64,000 nucleotides of DNA, from positions 71,071 through 135,070 of the forward strand of contig CAKSOL010000007.1 in the NCBI GenBank assembly GCA_934477125.1. The letters run 5' to 3'. Position numbers and translations under genes: made by a program. Source of the stretch: an uncultured Eubacteriales bacterium (lineage in GTDB: Bacteria > Bacillota > Clostridia > Oscillospirales > Acutalibacteraceae). This document shows, piece after piece, positions 51,919-61,842 of this stretch (the first letter of the stretch is position 1; the number at the start of each line of letters is the position of its first letter). Under the pieces are notes generated by a model that ran no database searches, was not told where the DNA came from, and saw nothing but the letters and a program-made list of their open reading frames with translations.

Positions 51919-54027
51919 ATGAATTTTAAAAAGCATATTGCATTATTTTCAGCCGTTATTTTGTTTGCGATGCTGACGGTTCTCGGAGCTTTGCCTGCCG
52001 CCGCCTATAACGGAGAAATACCGTATACAAGCTACACATATTGGGAGAGCGGCGGATTTACGGCGGTTTCTGCCAAAGCCGCATATAAAACCGAAGTCTC
52101 ACTTACCGCCAAAAGGCTCGGAATAGAAAATTTTTCTGAGCTTAATGATGTTTGCGCGGATAAATCCGGAAATATTTACATATTGGACGGCAAATCCTCA
52201 CGCATTGTTATTTTAGACCCCGATTACAGCGTTAAAAGCATTATTGACGATGTGCTGGACGGAGAGAAAAAATTAAAGTTTGAAAACGCAAAGGGACTTT
52301 ATGCCGACGCGTCCGGCAATATATATATTGCGGATACCGAGCACGCACGTGTTATTGTGTGCGATGAAAGCGGAAAATGCCTTAATATAATAACCCTGCC
52401 CGAATCAAAGCTTATACCGGAAGGCTTCAATTACCGCCCCATAAAGGTTACGGTTGATTCAAGAGGCTATGTTTACGTTTTAAGCGACGGCTCCTACTAC
52501 GGCGCTGTTCTTTACTCGCCAAAGGGCGAATTTTACGGATTTTACGGTGCAAACTCCGTGGAAAGCTCGGTTGCGCGGGCAATTACGGCGCTTTGGGAAA
52601 AGCTTACTTCAAACAATACGAAAAGGGCGGGCAAGGCAAGCAAGCTGCCATACCAGTTTACCGACCTTTATGCCGACGAAAGCGATTTTATATATACCGC
52701 AACCGGCAAAATACCGGGCAATACGCAGAAAGCGCAGATAAAACGGCTGAGCCCCGGCGGAAAGAACATACTCGATTCGTCCGACGTAACATTCGGCGAT
52801 AAAGAGGTTGCGGCGTTTAACGGCGAAACCCGAACTCAAAATATTTCGGGAGTTGCTGTTGACGGCGACGGCTATATCTACTGCTTTGATGCCTCAAGCG
52901 GAAAGATTTTCGTATATGATGCGGAATGTTATATGATGACCGCTTTCGGCGGTTCGGGGAGCGGTAACCAGAACGGAACCTTTAAGCAGATAACGGCGCT
53001 TGACGTTCTTGATAACGGAAAGAAAATTATAGTAGCGGACAGTCTCAAGCTTACATTAACCGTTTTCTGTGAAACGGAATACGGCGCAGAGCTGAAAGCG
53101 GCTCAGAAGCTTACGCTTGACGGAGATTACGCCGCATCTGCGGAAAAATGGGAAAAAATAATCAGGCAGGATAAAAACTGTCAGCTGGCATATATAGGTC
53201 TTTCAAAGGCGGCGCTTTCGCGCAGAGAATATAAGCTTGCAGCCGATTATGCAAAGCAGGGACTTGATAAAACGCTTTACAGCAAAGCGTTCAATTATAA
53301 CAGAAAAGCCTTTTTAAAGGATAATTTTAACCTTGTTATGACGGTTTTTCTTCTTGTGGTTGCGCTTATTGCGGCATTTGCGGTATTTGCAAGGAAAAAA
53401 AGACTTACTCTTATTAAGCTGCCAAAGCTGCGTCTTGCGCTTTCCTCTCCGTTTCATCCTGCCGGGGCGTTCGGCGAGGTCAAGACCAAAAACGCAGGTT
53501 CGGTTTGGATAGGCGCAGCTATTATTGCAGCCTACTATATTACCTCGGTTCTAAAGGCAACCGCAAGCGGTTTTTTATTCCGAGTCTCGGATAATTCCTT
53601 TAATTCCGCGCTTGTGTTGATTCAAACGGCAGGATTTGTGGTTTTATGGACAGCGGCAAACTGGGCGGTTGCGACCCTGCTCGGCGGAATAGGAAAGCTG
53701 AAGGAAATTTTCACGGTTATTTGTTACAGCATTATACCTATGGTGTTCGGCAATATAATCTATATTCTGTTCTCATATGTGCTTAATGCCGATGAGGGAG
53801 AATTTCTCCTGATATTCGTTGCCGCAATGCAGCTGTATTCGGCATTTATGATTATTGTAGGGTCGATTATTATTCACGATGTGAGCTTCGGAAGATTTTT
53901 TGTTATAACCTTGCTTACCCTTATAGGTATAATAATTATTATTTTCCTGTTTGTTCTTATAATAATTTTCTTCCAGCAGGCGGCGGCATTTGCGGCTACA
54001 ATTTGGCGTGAAATATTTTTCAGATAA
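51919..54027 (+). CDS. NHL-propeller, TPR and Yip1-domain membrane protein
   Basis: A 702-residue protein: signal-like helix, an NHL-type beta-propeller outside the cell (about 70-385; strands such as NIYILDGKSSRIVILDP, NIYIADTEHARVIVCDE, YIYCFDASSGKIFVYD), a short TPR-like segment (about 395-460), one membrane helix, then a Yip1-type bundle of five helices (about 510-690). Such proteins recur between permease genes in clostridial and paenibacillar sugar loci, next to DUF5696 genes. The role is not established; a link between extracellular binding and the transporter is plausible. ATG follows GGAGGGG at a longer than usual distance. The C-terminal segment is extremely rich in Ile. Confidence 0.82.
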   Translation: MNFKKHIALFSAVILFAMLTVLGALPAAAYNGEIPYTSYTYWESGGFTAVSAKAAYKTEVSLTAKRLGIENFSELNDVCADKSGNIYILDGKSSRIVILDPDYSVKSIIDDVLDGEKKLKFENAKGLYADASGNIYIADTEHARVIVCDESGKCLNIITLPESKLIPEGFNYRPIKVTVDSRGYVYVLSDGSYYGAVLYSPKGEFYGFYGANSVESSVARAITALWEKLTSNNTKRAGKASKLPYQFTDLYADESDFIYTATGKIPGNTQKAQIKRLSPGGKNILDSSDVTFGDKEVAAFNGETRTQNISGVAVDGDGYIYCFDASSGKIFVYDAECYMMTAFGGSGSGNQNGTFKQITALDVLDNGKKIIVADSLKLTLTVFCETEYGAELKAAQKLTLDGDYAASAEKWEKIIRQDKNCQLAYIGLSKAALSRREYKLAADYAKQGLDKTLYSKAFNYNRKAFLKDNFNLVMTVFLLVVALIAAFAVFARKKRLTLIKLPKLRLALSSPFHPAGAFGEVKTKNAGSVWIGAAIIAAYYITSVLKATASGFLFRVSDNSFNSALVLIQTAGFVVLWTAANWAVATLLGGIGKLKEIFTVICYSIIPMVFGNIIYILFSYVLNADEGEFLLIFVAAMQLYSAFMIIVGSIIIHDVSFGRFFVITLLTLIGIIIIIFLFVLIIIFFQQAAAFAATIWREIFFR

Positions 54028-54039
54028 GGTGAATTAACG

Positions 54040-56244
54040 GTGAAAAGAAAAATATCATCTTTAATACTGTCGGGATTGATAATAGTAGCCCTTGCGGCGT
54101 GCGGTATGGAAAAGGGCAAGGCTCTTTCCGGCTTTAACGCCGAACATAAAACTAAAAGCGAACAGAGCTTTACTGCGGCGCAAAACAGCGATTGGTTGCT
54201 TGAATGGGACGGGGAACATTACAGGGTATTGCTGAAAAACCGCAACGACCTTACGGTGTGGTCTACATTGCCGGATGAGCTTTTAGCTCCCTCCTTTGAT
54301 GAAGAAGGATACGAAAAAAACAATAACCCCCAGCTTGAAAATCCGCTTACCGTGCAGTATATAAATCCGGAAAATATGCAGCTTGAGATTTTATACGGCT
54401 ATTCGGGCAGTCTCAAAAAGGGCGCATACGAAATAGAAAAAATAAGCGGCGGAATTAAAATTACATATTATTTTGACAGTAAGCAAATTTCCGTGACGGT
54501 TGAATATAAGCTGATTGAGAACGGAATAAATGTTTCGGTTGACCCGAAATATATAACCGAGGGCGAATTTAAGGTTTACAGCATTGCGCTGTCGCCGTTT
54601 TTCTGCTCGGTAAGCAATAGCTCGGCGGACGGATATCTGTTTGTGCCGTCGGGCAGCGGCGCCTTAATAAAGCCGAACGAATGGTCCGCAGACGTAAGCT
54701 ATACCTGCTCCTATCCGGTTTACGGGGCGGACGGTCAGCTTGAAAATACCGGTAACAGCGGAATTACAAACACGCAGCCTGTAAGACTTCCGGTTTACGG
54801 CGCGGCAGACGGAGACAGAGCGGTGCTTGCAATTATAGAAAACGGCGCGGAATCGGCAACCATAAACTGTAATGTAGGAAATACGAAATTCGGCTTTTCC
54901 TCTGTGTATGCAGGTTTTGAAATACGCGGAGTGGCGGCAAACGGCTCATATTCCGAAAATACGCAGCTATCGCCGCTGTCGGTAAGCTTTATACCGCTTA
55001 CCGGCGACAAAGCGGATTATAACGGTATGGCGGAAGCATACCGCGGGTATCTTGCGGATAAATTCGGGCTTGAAAAGGTATCGGCTGAAATTCCGGTTTC
55101 GGTAACGCTTTTGGGAGCCGTATATGTGGACGCCGATTTTTTGGGAATACCTTATAAGTCGCTTTATCCTACAACAACCTTCAGCGGCGCTTTAAGCATT
55201 GTAAAGGATATTGCCGGAAAAACAAAAACGGCTCCGGCTGTTAACCTTGTCGGCTTCGGACTGTCGGGTCTTGACGCCGGCAAGCCGGCAGGGGGACTTG
55301 ATACTGCTGCGGTGCTGGGCAGCAAAAAGGATATAAAAGCACTAATATCGTTTTGCAGCGGTAATACATCGGGCTTATATATGGATTATAACATAACGCA
55401 CTTTTCAAGCTCCGGCGCGGGAATAAGCAAAACCTTCGACTATGCTCGGAATACCGTAGGACAAAAGGCGCTTGTGCATAAACGCGTTTTGGGCAGCGAT
55501 AAGGAGGAAAATGCCGCCGAATACTTTGTTGCAAGAGAAAAGCTTGTACAGCTGGGGAAAAAGGCGGCGGATAATGCGCGGAATTTGGGAATAAACGGTA
55601 TTTCATTATCGGATGCGGCTTCGGGCAAATATTCTGATTACTCGGTTCAGGATTTCTATATCGGAAACGGCTTTGCCGACGACTATAAGGCTGTTGCTGA
55701 CTATAACCGTAAAAACGGAAGTAAAATGCTGGCGGATAACGCCAATTTATATGCCGCGGTTACGGCGGATATAATAACCGGAGCGCCTGAATGCTCTGAT
55801 AAAAACGACCTTTTCTATACCGATATTCCCTTTTATCAGCTTGTTTTTAAGGGATATATTCCTATGACGAGCAACGCCGTAAATCTTGCTCAGGATGATA
55901 ATGAACGCGTGCTTTCGGCTGCCGAGAGCGGAATGGGACTCGGATTTACTCTGATAGAAAACTATGACAACAGCCTGTTTTCGGCAAAGGAAAATATTTA
56001 TCATTCGGTTCTTTATTCTGCTGTTTCGGAAAGCGTACTGAAAACCGCTTCGGATTACGCCGGGTTCTTCAAAATAATAGACGGCGCCGCTGTTAAGGAA
56101 CACAGCCTTTTAAGCAAAACGCTGAGAAGAACCGTTTATGACAACGGCGTTACGGTTTATGTGAATTACGGTGATAAGACGGAAAACACCGCTGCGGGAA
56201 CGGTTGAGGCAGGTTCTTTCATTTATACGGAGGAAAAGCAATGA
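54040..56244 (+). CDS. DUF5696 family lipoprotein
   Basis: A 734-residue lipoprotein with lipobox LAAC (Cys21). The body matches the DUF5696 type seen next to ABC permeases: a beta-rich N-terminal part (about 50-330) including LFVPSGSGALIKPN and MAEAYRGYLADKFGL, then a TIM-barrel-like part (about 345-680: LVGFGLSGLDAGKP, GLYMDYNITHF, GINGISLSDAASG). The barrel resembles glycosidases, but no catalytic pair can be named with confidence. GTG start after AAGGTGA. The stop overlaps the next permease start in ATGA. It probably handles the oligosaccharide at the outer membrane face before import. Confidence 0.8.
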   Translation: MKRKISSLILSGLIIVALAACGMEKGKALSGFNAEHKTKSEQSFTAAQNSDWLLEWDGEHYRVLLKNRNDLTVWSTLPDELLAPSFDEEGYEKNNNPQLENPLTVQYINPENMQLEILYGYSGSLKKGAYEIEKISGGIKITYYFDSKQISVTVEYKLIENGINVSVDPKYITEGEFKVYSIALSPFFCSVSNSSADGYLFVPSGSGALIKPNEWSADVSYTCSYPVYGADGQLENTGNSGITNTQPVRLPVYGAADGDRAVLAIIENGAESATINCNVGNTKFGFSSVYAGFEIRGVAANGSYSENTQLSPLSVSFIPLTGDKADYNGMAEAYRGYLADKFGLEKVSAEIPVSVTLLGAVYVDADFLGIPYKSLYPTTTFSGALSIVKDIAGKTKTAPAVNLVGFGLSGLDAGKPAGGLDTAAVLGSKKDIKALISFCSGNTSGLYMDYNITHFSSSGAGISKTFDYARNTVGQKALVHKRVLGSDKEENAAEYFVAREKLVQLGKKAADNARNLGINGISLSDAASGKYSDYSVQDFYIGNGFADDYKAVADYNRKNGSKMLADNANLYAAVTADIITGAPECSDKNDLFYTDIPFYQLVFKGYIPMTSNAVNLAQDDNERVLSAAESGMGLGFTLIENYDNSLFSAKENIYHSVLYSAVSESVLKTASDYAGFFKIIDGAAVKEHSLLSKTLRRTVYDNGVTVYVNYGDKTENTAAGTVEAGSFIYTEEKQ

Positions 56245-57137
56245 AAAACAGGAAAAATCGCGGAATAACCGCCCTTAAAGCGCATTACGGCAGAATATGT
56301 GTTTTCCCCTGGGTGATAGGACTTGTGCTGTTTTTTGTACTGCCTATAATAAAGTCCGTAATATATTCGTTTTCTAAGGTTACACTTACTGCCGGCGGAT
56401 TGGAGACCGCTTTTGTCGGACTTAAAAATTTCAGATACATATTCGCTCAAAACGCCGATTATCTCGATTATATCGCGAAAGCGGTGGTGAAATTTCTGTA
56501 TTCGTTCCCGGTTATTATAATAATAAGCCTTATACTGGCAATAATGCTCAACCAAAAATTCAGGGGCAGAATATTTTTCCGGGCGCTTTATTTTCTGCCT
56601 GTAATAATAGCGAGCGGCGCGGTGCTTAATGTTATCCTCAGTTCGGTATCCGAGGGAGTATCCAATATCAAGACCGACGAGAGCGTAGCCATGGCAATGT
56701 TTGACGTCAACGAAATAGTCGAAGGCCTCGGACTTCCCCAAAAGCTCGGAGATTATTTTGTAACCGTTATAAACGGGATTATGAATATGATATGGAACTG
56801 CGGAGTTCAGACCGTGCTGTTTATTTCCGGTATGCAGACAATACCGCCGCTGCTCTATGAGGTTTCAAAGGTAGAGGGCGCTACAAAATGGGAGGAGTTT
56901 TGGTTTATAACGTTTCCGATGCTTTCCCGCGTTATGGTGTTGGTGGCTGTATTCACAATGGTCGAGCTTATGACAGCCCAAAGCAATTCGGTAATGAGTC
57001 AGGCGTATACCTTTATGCGTATGCAGTATTATGGAGAGGGGTCTGCTATGCTGTGGAGCTATTTTGCGGTTATAGGCGTTATTATGGCGGTTGTTCTGGG
57101 CGCTTATAACAGGCTGTGTATGAAACGATGGGAATAG
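56241..57137 (+). CDS. Sugar ABC transporter permease (second pair, MalF-like)
   Basis: A 298-residue permease with six helices and an EAA-type loop YEVSKVEGATKWEEFWFITF followed by P, diverged from the consensus (Val-Ser in place of Ala-Ala). A periplasmic-side insertion of about 60 residues (VLNVILSSVSEGVSNIKTDE onward) is larger than in the first pair. Coupled to the DUF5696 gene by ATGA. With the 57149 product it forms a second transporter or an alternative half of the first. Confidence 0.88.
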   Translation: MKNRKNRGITALKAHYGRICVFPWVIGLVLFFVLPIIKSVIYSFSKVTLTAGGLETAFVGLKNFRYIFAQNADYLDYIAKAVVKFLYSFPVIIIISLILAIMLNQKFRGRIFFRALYFLPVIIASGAVLNVILSSVSEGVSNIKTDESVAMAMFDVNEIVEGLGLPQKLGDYFVTVINGIMNMIWNCGVQTVLFISGMQTIPPLLYEVSKVEGATKWEEFWFITFPMLSRVMVLVAVFTMVELMTAQSNSVMSQAYTFMRMQYYGEGSAMLWSYFAVIGVIMAVVLGAYNRLCMKRWE

Positions 57138-57148
57138 GGGGACAGGCG

Positions 57149-58090
57149 ATGATAAAAAATAAAAAAGCATTAAAGCGGATAACCTCTGCGGCGTATTCCG
57201 TATTCAGGCTTGCTTTACTTATAGCGATAGGCTACATTGTTATTTATCCGGTAATATATATGGTGTCGTCCTCGGTTAAAACAACGGCTGCATTTGCAGA
57301 TCCCAGCGTTATTTACATACCTAAGCATATCACGTTTGAATATTACAAAACGGCTTTAGAGGCAATAGACTATAAGACCAGCCTGTTTTCAACGCTTAAA
57401 TTTGAAATATTAAGCGCCGCAATAGAAATTCTTATATGCTCGTTTATAGCCTACGGGCTTGCAAGATTTGATTTCAAAGGGAAAAAGCTTTTAAACCTTG
57501 TGCTTCTGCTTACTATATTGGTTCCCGTACAAATGATAATAGTTCCTATTATGACAAACTATTCCCATCTTGACGTATTCGGAATATTGGGGCTTTTCAA
57601 TAAGCTTACCGGAATAGATTTGCGCCCTAACATTCTCGGAACGGTCTGGACATTCTATCTCCCTTCGGCTTTCGGAGTAGGACTGCGTTCGGGTATACTG
57701 ATATATATTTACATTCAGTTCTTTTCCGGACTTCCCAAGGAGCTTGAGGAGGCGGCGTGGATTGACGGCGCCGGCCTTTTCAGAACATTCTTTTCGATAG
57801 CGGTCCCCTCATCCTCGGTTGTTTATACAACGGTTACGCTTTTTGCCCTTATATGGCATTGGAACGATTATTACCTTGCGGTTATGTACCTTTCGGAAAA
57901 ATTTCCGCTTGCTGTCAGGATTTATGATATCGACAATTTGATTACCGCCGCTAATATATGGGGCGGCGGAAAGGCGATTGCTGCAAAATCAGCCGCCTGC
58001 TTTATGTTCATAGCTCCCATGCTTGTAATTTATTTAATTCTGCAAAGAAAATTCGTTCAGAGTATAGACCGTGTAGGCATTACGGGATAA
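57149..58090 (+). CDS. Sugar ABC transporter permease (second pair, MalG-like)
   Basis: A 313-residue permease with six helices (LALLIAIGYIVIYPVIYMVS first) and EAA loop LEEAAWIDGAGLFRTFFSIA followed by VP. ATG 57149 follows AGGGG at a normal distance; the frame's first ATG at 57116 lies inside the previous gene. The partner of the 56241 product, 11 nt after it. Family call firm. Confidence 0.9.
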   Translation: MIKNKKALKRITSAAYSVFRLALLIAIGYIVIYPVIYMVSSSVKTTAAFADPSVIYIPKHITFEYYKTALEAIDYKTSLFSTLKFEILSAAIEILICSFIAYGLARFDFKGKKLLNLVLLLTILVPVQMIIVPIMTNYSHLDVFGILGLFNKLTGIDLRPNILGTVWTFYLPSAFGVGLRSGILIYIYIQFFSGLPKELEEAAWIDGAGLFRTFFSIAVPSSSVVYTTVTLFALIWHWNDYYLAVMYLSEKFPLAVRIYDIDNLITAANIWGGGKAIAAKSAACFMFIAPMLVIYLILQRKFVQSIDRVGITG

Positions 58091-58116
58091 TAAGTAGTAA
58101 AATGAGGTCAAAATAT

Positions 58117-60450
58117 ATGCGCGAAAAAATATGTATTGATGATAACTGGCTGTTTCATTCGGGCGATTTTAAAAAGCAAACGCCTAAATATAAGGGACCT
58201 GTTTACATTTCCTCAAAGAGTGAAACACAAAAGTGGGGACCTGCGGCGCGCTTTTATGACGATAAAAGCGATTCGTATGACGATGACAGGATACTTAGCT
58301 GCGATTGCTGGGAAAGGGTTGACCTGCCTCACGATTATATGATAAACAAGACCCCTGATAAAGGCTGTAATAATACACGCGGCTATGTGGAATACGAAAA
58401 CGCGTGGTACAGAAAGCACCTGAGCATTTCAAAGCAGGACGAGGACGGAAGAATAACCCTGCTTTTTGAGGGAATTGCGACCCAAAGTGATATATATGTA
58501 AACGGACATATTATGAAGCATAATTACTGCGGATATAACCCGATTGAGGTTGATATTACCGATGTGCTTGAATATGACGAAAACGCCGTTAATGTTGTTG
58601 CGGTATATACAAACGCCAAAGTACATAACGGCTGGTGGTATGAGGGCGGAGGTATTTGCAGACACGTATGGCTGCAAAAAACCGCGCCTGTATGCGCGGA
58701 AACCTACGGTCTGTATGTTTTGCCGAAAAAGATTGGCGATGCAGAATGGAGCGTATCGATTTCGGCATCTGTTTTAAACGAAACCGAGAGTCTCAAAGCG
58801 GCTGATGTATCATTCATATTGCTCGACGGAGAAAAAGTTATAGGTCAGGCAGCTGAGACGGTGAATATTGACGGCTACGGCAAATATGAGGTGAAAACAA
58901 GCGTTTCGGTCGAAAATCCGAGACTTTGGGACGTATGCGACCCGTATATGTACAGCGCAGAGGTCATTATAAGCGTAAACGGTACTGAATGTGACAGATA
59001 TAAAACAAGATTTGGCTTCCGGACATTTAAATTCGATTGCGATAACGGCTTTTTCCTTAACGGCAGACGGGTTCAGATAAACGGAGTCTGCTGTCACGAG
59101 GGATTCGGCATAACGGGCAGGGCAGTTCCCGATTCTATACAGCGGTATCAGATAAAGCTGATGAAAGAAATGGGCGCTAACGGTTACCGTACCTCGCATT
59201 ATCCGCACGCAGAGGCTACGATGGACGCGCTTGATGAAAACGGATTTATCGTTATGAATGAAACCAGATTTTTTAATCCGGATGAGTGCAGTATAGAACA
59301 GCTCGAAATGCTTATAAAGCGCGACCGCAACCGCCCGTCGGTTTTTATGTGGTCGATAGGGAACGAGGAGCCTGCTCATAGAAACGATATCGGAGTGCGC
59401 ATAACAAAACGGATCACCGCCGCAGTAAAACGGCTTGACCGTTCGCGCCCCGTAACAAGCGCTATTGACGCCGATCCGCTGAATTCTCCCGTTGCTTTAT
59501 GCAGCGAGCTTATAGGCATTAACTATAACCTGCAGATTTGGGATGAGATAAAAGAAAAATATCCCGATACGCCGATTTATATTTCCGAATGCTGTGCAAC
59601 CGGAACAACACGCGGATGGTATTATCCGGACAATCCCGGACTCGGCAGATTTTCGGCTTATGACAAGGATACAAACCGTTGGTTTATGGGCAGGGAAAAA
59701 ACGATGGCGGCTATAAGCAAACGCTCGTGGATTGCCGGTTCTTTCCAATGGTCAGGAATTGAACACAGGGGAGAAACGGTTTGGCCCAGACTTTGTTCCG
59801 CATCCGGAGCCGTTGATTTGTTTTTAAATAAAAAGGACGCATTTTACCAAAATCAATCGTTATGGACAGAGAAACCTATGGTACATATTCTTCCGTCCTG
59901 GAATATGGAAGAACGCGAGGGGGAGAATGTAAGGGTTGTTGTTTATACCAACTGCGAGAGCGCAGAGCTGTTTCAGGACGGCTGCTCGTTAGGCAGACAG
60001 GATTTAAAGCCGATGAGCCACGCAGAATGGAATGTCATATATAAGCCCGGCAGACTGACTGTGGTTGGAATTAAAAACGGCGTCGAGGTAAGCGAAACGA
60101 TTGAAACCGCCGGCGAGGCAAAGGAGCTTAGGATGGAGATTGTTTCCGAAATGCCGGCTTGCGGGAAAAGAGACGCATTGCTTATTAAATGCAGCTGTGC
60201 GGACTGTGAAGGACGTTTTGTTCCTGACGCCGAGCCTGAGGTTGAATTTTTCTGCGATAACACGCTGATAGCGAGGGTCTCCGGAACAGGCTCGGATAAT
60301 TGCGACCATACCGCGGCAAATTCCAATAAAAGAAAAATGTGGGCTGGATTGTGCAGTGTTCTTGTTGAAACAACGGGAAAGCGCGGGGAAGTAACCGTTT
60401 ATGCAAAATCTCCCAGACTGCGCTCCGCAAGAATAACATTTTCAGTCTGA
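58117..60450 (+). CDS. GH2 family beta-glycosidase
   Basis: A 777-residue GH2 enzyme (beta-galactosidase or beta-glucuronidase type). N-terminal sugar-binding domain (DDNWLFHSGD, VDLPHDYMI, GYVEYENAWYRKHL), Ig-like domain, then the TIM barrel. The acid/base is Glu417 in WSIGNEEPA and the nucleophile Glu491 in IYISECCATG. NGVCCHEGFG replaces the usual NGVNRHE of beta-galactosidases, and there are additional C-terminal Ig-like domains. No signal peptide, so it splits imported oligosaccharides. Start ATG 58117 follows GAGGT; the frame extends back to 57958, but that part only overlaps the permease gene. Sugar specificity unresolved. Confidence 0.9.
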   Translation: MREKICIDDNWLFHSGDFKKQTPKYKGPVYISSKSETQKWGPAARFYDDKSDSYDDDRILSCDCWERVDLPHDYMINKTPDKGCNNTRGYVEYENAWYRKHLSISKQDEDGRITLLFEGIATQSDIYVNGHIMKHNYCGYNPIEVDITDVLEYDENAVNVVAVYTNAKVHNGWWYEGGGICRHVWLQKTAPVCAETYGLYVLPKKIGDAEWSVSISASVLNETESLKAADVSFILLDGEKVIGQAAETVNIDGYGKYEVKTSVSVENPRLWDVCDPYMYSAEVIISVNGTECDRYKTRFGFRTFKFDCDNGFFLNGRRVQINGVCCHEGFGITGRAVPDSIQRYQIKLMKEMGANGYRTSHYPHAEATMDALDENGFIVMNETRFFNPDECSIEQLEMLIKRDRNRPSVFMWSIGNEEPAHRNDIGVRITKRITAAVKRLDRSRPVTSAIDADPLNSPVALCSELIGINYNLQIWDEIKEKYPDTPIYISECCATGTTRGWYYPDNPGLGRFSAYDKDTNRWFMGREKTMAAISKRSWIAGSFQWSGIEHRGETVWPRLCSASGAVDLFLNKKDAFYQNQSLWTEKPMVHILPSWNMEEREGENVRVVVYTNCESAELFQDGCSLGRQDLKPMSHAEWNVIYKPGRLTVVGIKNGVEVSETIETAGEAKELRMEIVSEMPACGKRDALLIKCSCADCEGRFVPDAEPEVEFFCDNTLIARVSGTGSDNCDHTAANSNKRKMWAGLCSVLVETTGKRGEVTVYAKSPRLRSARITFSV

Positions 60451-61722
60451 TTTTGACTCTATTTCCTCTCGAATTTGTTCGCCGCTTATATTGCAGACGT
60501 CGGTATTCGTTTTTACGGCAATGGCGGCTCCGATACCTGCCGCCTCGCCTGTTGCAAGGCAGTTTGGCATAACTCTTGTGCTGGATAAAACAATTCTTTC
60601 AACCGAAATGCAGCGACCTGCAACAAGCAGATTTTTAATGCTTTCGGGAACAAGACATCTGAAAGGTATACCGTGACTGTCGCCCTTTTTATAGTTGTCA
60701 TCGGGGCTTGCCTTAAAAGCTTCTTTGCCGCTGCCTGACGGGTGACAGTCAAGCCAGTATGAATTTCGGGCGATTTCATCGCTGAAGCTCCGTCTGGAAA
60801 TATAATCGTCTAAAGTGAGAGTATATTTTCCCTTTATTCTGCGCGTTTCTCTGATACCCATAAGCGGCGCGGTTTCTACAAGATATGAATCGGAAAACGC
60901 CTCCGGCAGATATTCTTTAAGGGCTGCAAGATATTGCTCCGCAGTTTGCCTGCCGAGAATATATGCGCGGCTTATTTCCCCGGTGTTGGTTGGGTTTTCA
61001 ATAAATAAATGTCCGCCGTTTACTATTAGAGTATCGCCGAAATAAACCGGAATGAAATGGCGGGATATGAGCGGATATTTGCCGTCTGCGATAATTTTCG
61101 GCCATATTCCGTCATCGAAATTGCTGTTGATTTTTGTGTTTATCTTATCGGTATCAACATTGCTTATAGCAAAACAGAGACTTGCAGACTGCACCTCGCC
61201 GTCCTGCCCCATTTCAAACGGTACTCCGCAGTATGCGGCTAAATCTCCGTCGCCGGTGCAGTCAATATACACCTTGGCGCGGTAAGCAGTAATACCGCTT
61301 TTGTTGGCTGCATAAATCTGCTTAATTCTTCCGTTTTCCGTTTCGGCAGAGCAAACAATCGACTGGAACAAAACATCGGTTTTGCTTTCTGCTATTATAT
61401 CGTCATATACTCTTTTAAGGTCTTCGGGCGAAAGCTTAATCCAGTCCCATTTCCATTCCGGTATATTCATACGTTTTTTATAGCGGGTGAGTATTTCGGT
61501 CGGCAGTGAGCGGTATATGAGCTTTTCGCCGTCGGTAAACGGTGCAAACGCAGATACCATACCCATAGTTCCCATTCCGCCCAAAGCAGAGGATGCCTCT
61601 ATAAGAAGTGTACTCATACCGGCTCTTGATGCGGAAATTGCGGCGCAGCAGCCTGCCGGACCTCCTCCGCAAACGATTACGTCATATTCCTTTGAAATGT
61701 TTTCGGAGAATAATTCTTTCAT
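60442..61722 (-). CDS. FAD-dependent oxidoreductase
   Basis: A 426-residue flavoprotein of the FAD_oxidored group. The N-terminal Rossmann fold has VIVCGGGPAGCCAAISASRA and the following acidic strand end LLIEA. GDGDLAAYCGVPFEMG near 170 and GIRETRRIKGKYTLTLDDY near 290 are typical of the group, and LLVAGRCISVERIVLSSTRV near the end is the second FAD contact. Relatives are common in carbohydrate loci, where their substrate is rarely known. It is convergent with the GH2 gene, overlapping it by 9 bp, and divergent from the AraC-type regulator, which may control it. ATTATA at 61758-61763 is a candidate -10 box on the minus strand. Confidence 0.88.
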   Translation of the reverse strand: MKELFSENISKEYDVIVCGGGPAGCCAAISASRAGMSTLLIEASSALGGMGTMGMVSAFAPFTDGEKLIYRSLPTEILTRYKKRMNIPEWKWDWIKLSPEDLKRVYDDIIAESKTDVLFQSIVCSAETENGRIKQIYAANKSGITAYRAKVYIDCTGDGDLAAYCGVPFEMGQDGEVQSASLCFAISNVDTDKINTKINSNFDDGIWPKIIADGKYPLISRHFIPVYFGDTLIVNGGHLFIENPTNTGEISRAYILGRQTAEQYLAALKEYLPEAFSDSYLVETAPLMGIRETRRIKGKYTLTLDDYISRRSFSDEIARNSYWLDCHPSGSGKEAFKASPDDNYKKGDSHGIPFRCLVPESIKNLLVAGRCISVERIVLSSTRVMPNCLATGEAAGIGAAIAVKTNTDVCNISGEQIREEIESKSD

Positions 61723-61842
61723 TATAAAACTGCCTTTCAGAATAAAAATTCATTTATATTATATATTACCTGATTGTGTTTTTCTACAACAAAGGTCTGA
61801 AAACATAGAATAAAGGTCACATATTATTTAAGGAGGGCTTGT

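Noticed and set aside
57958..58116. Long N-terminal extension of the GH2 gene
   Set aside because: It overlaps the permease gene in another frame and has no ribosome site; ATG 58117 has GAGGT at good distance and matches GH2 N-termini.
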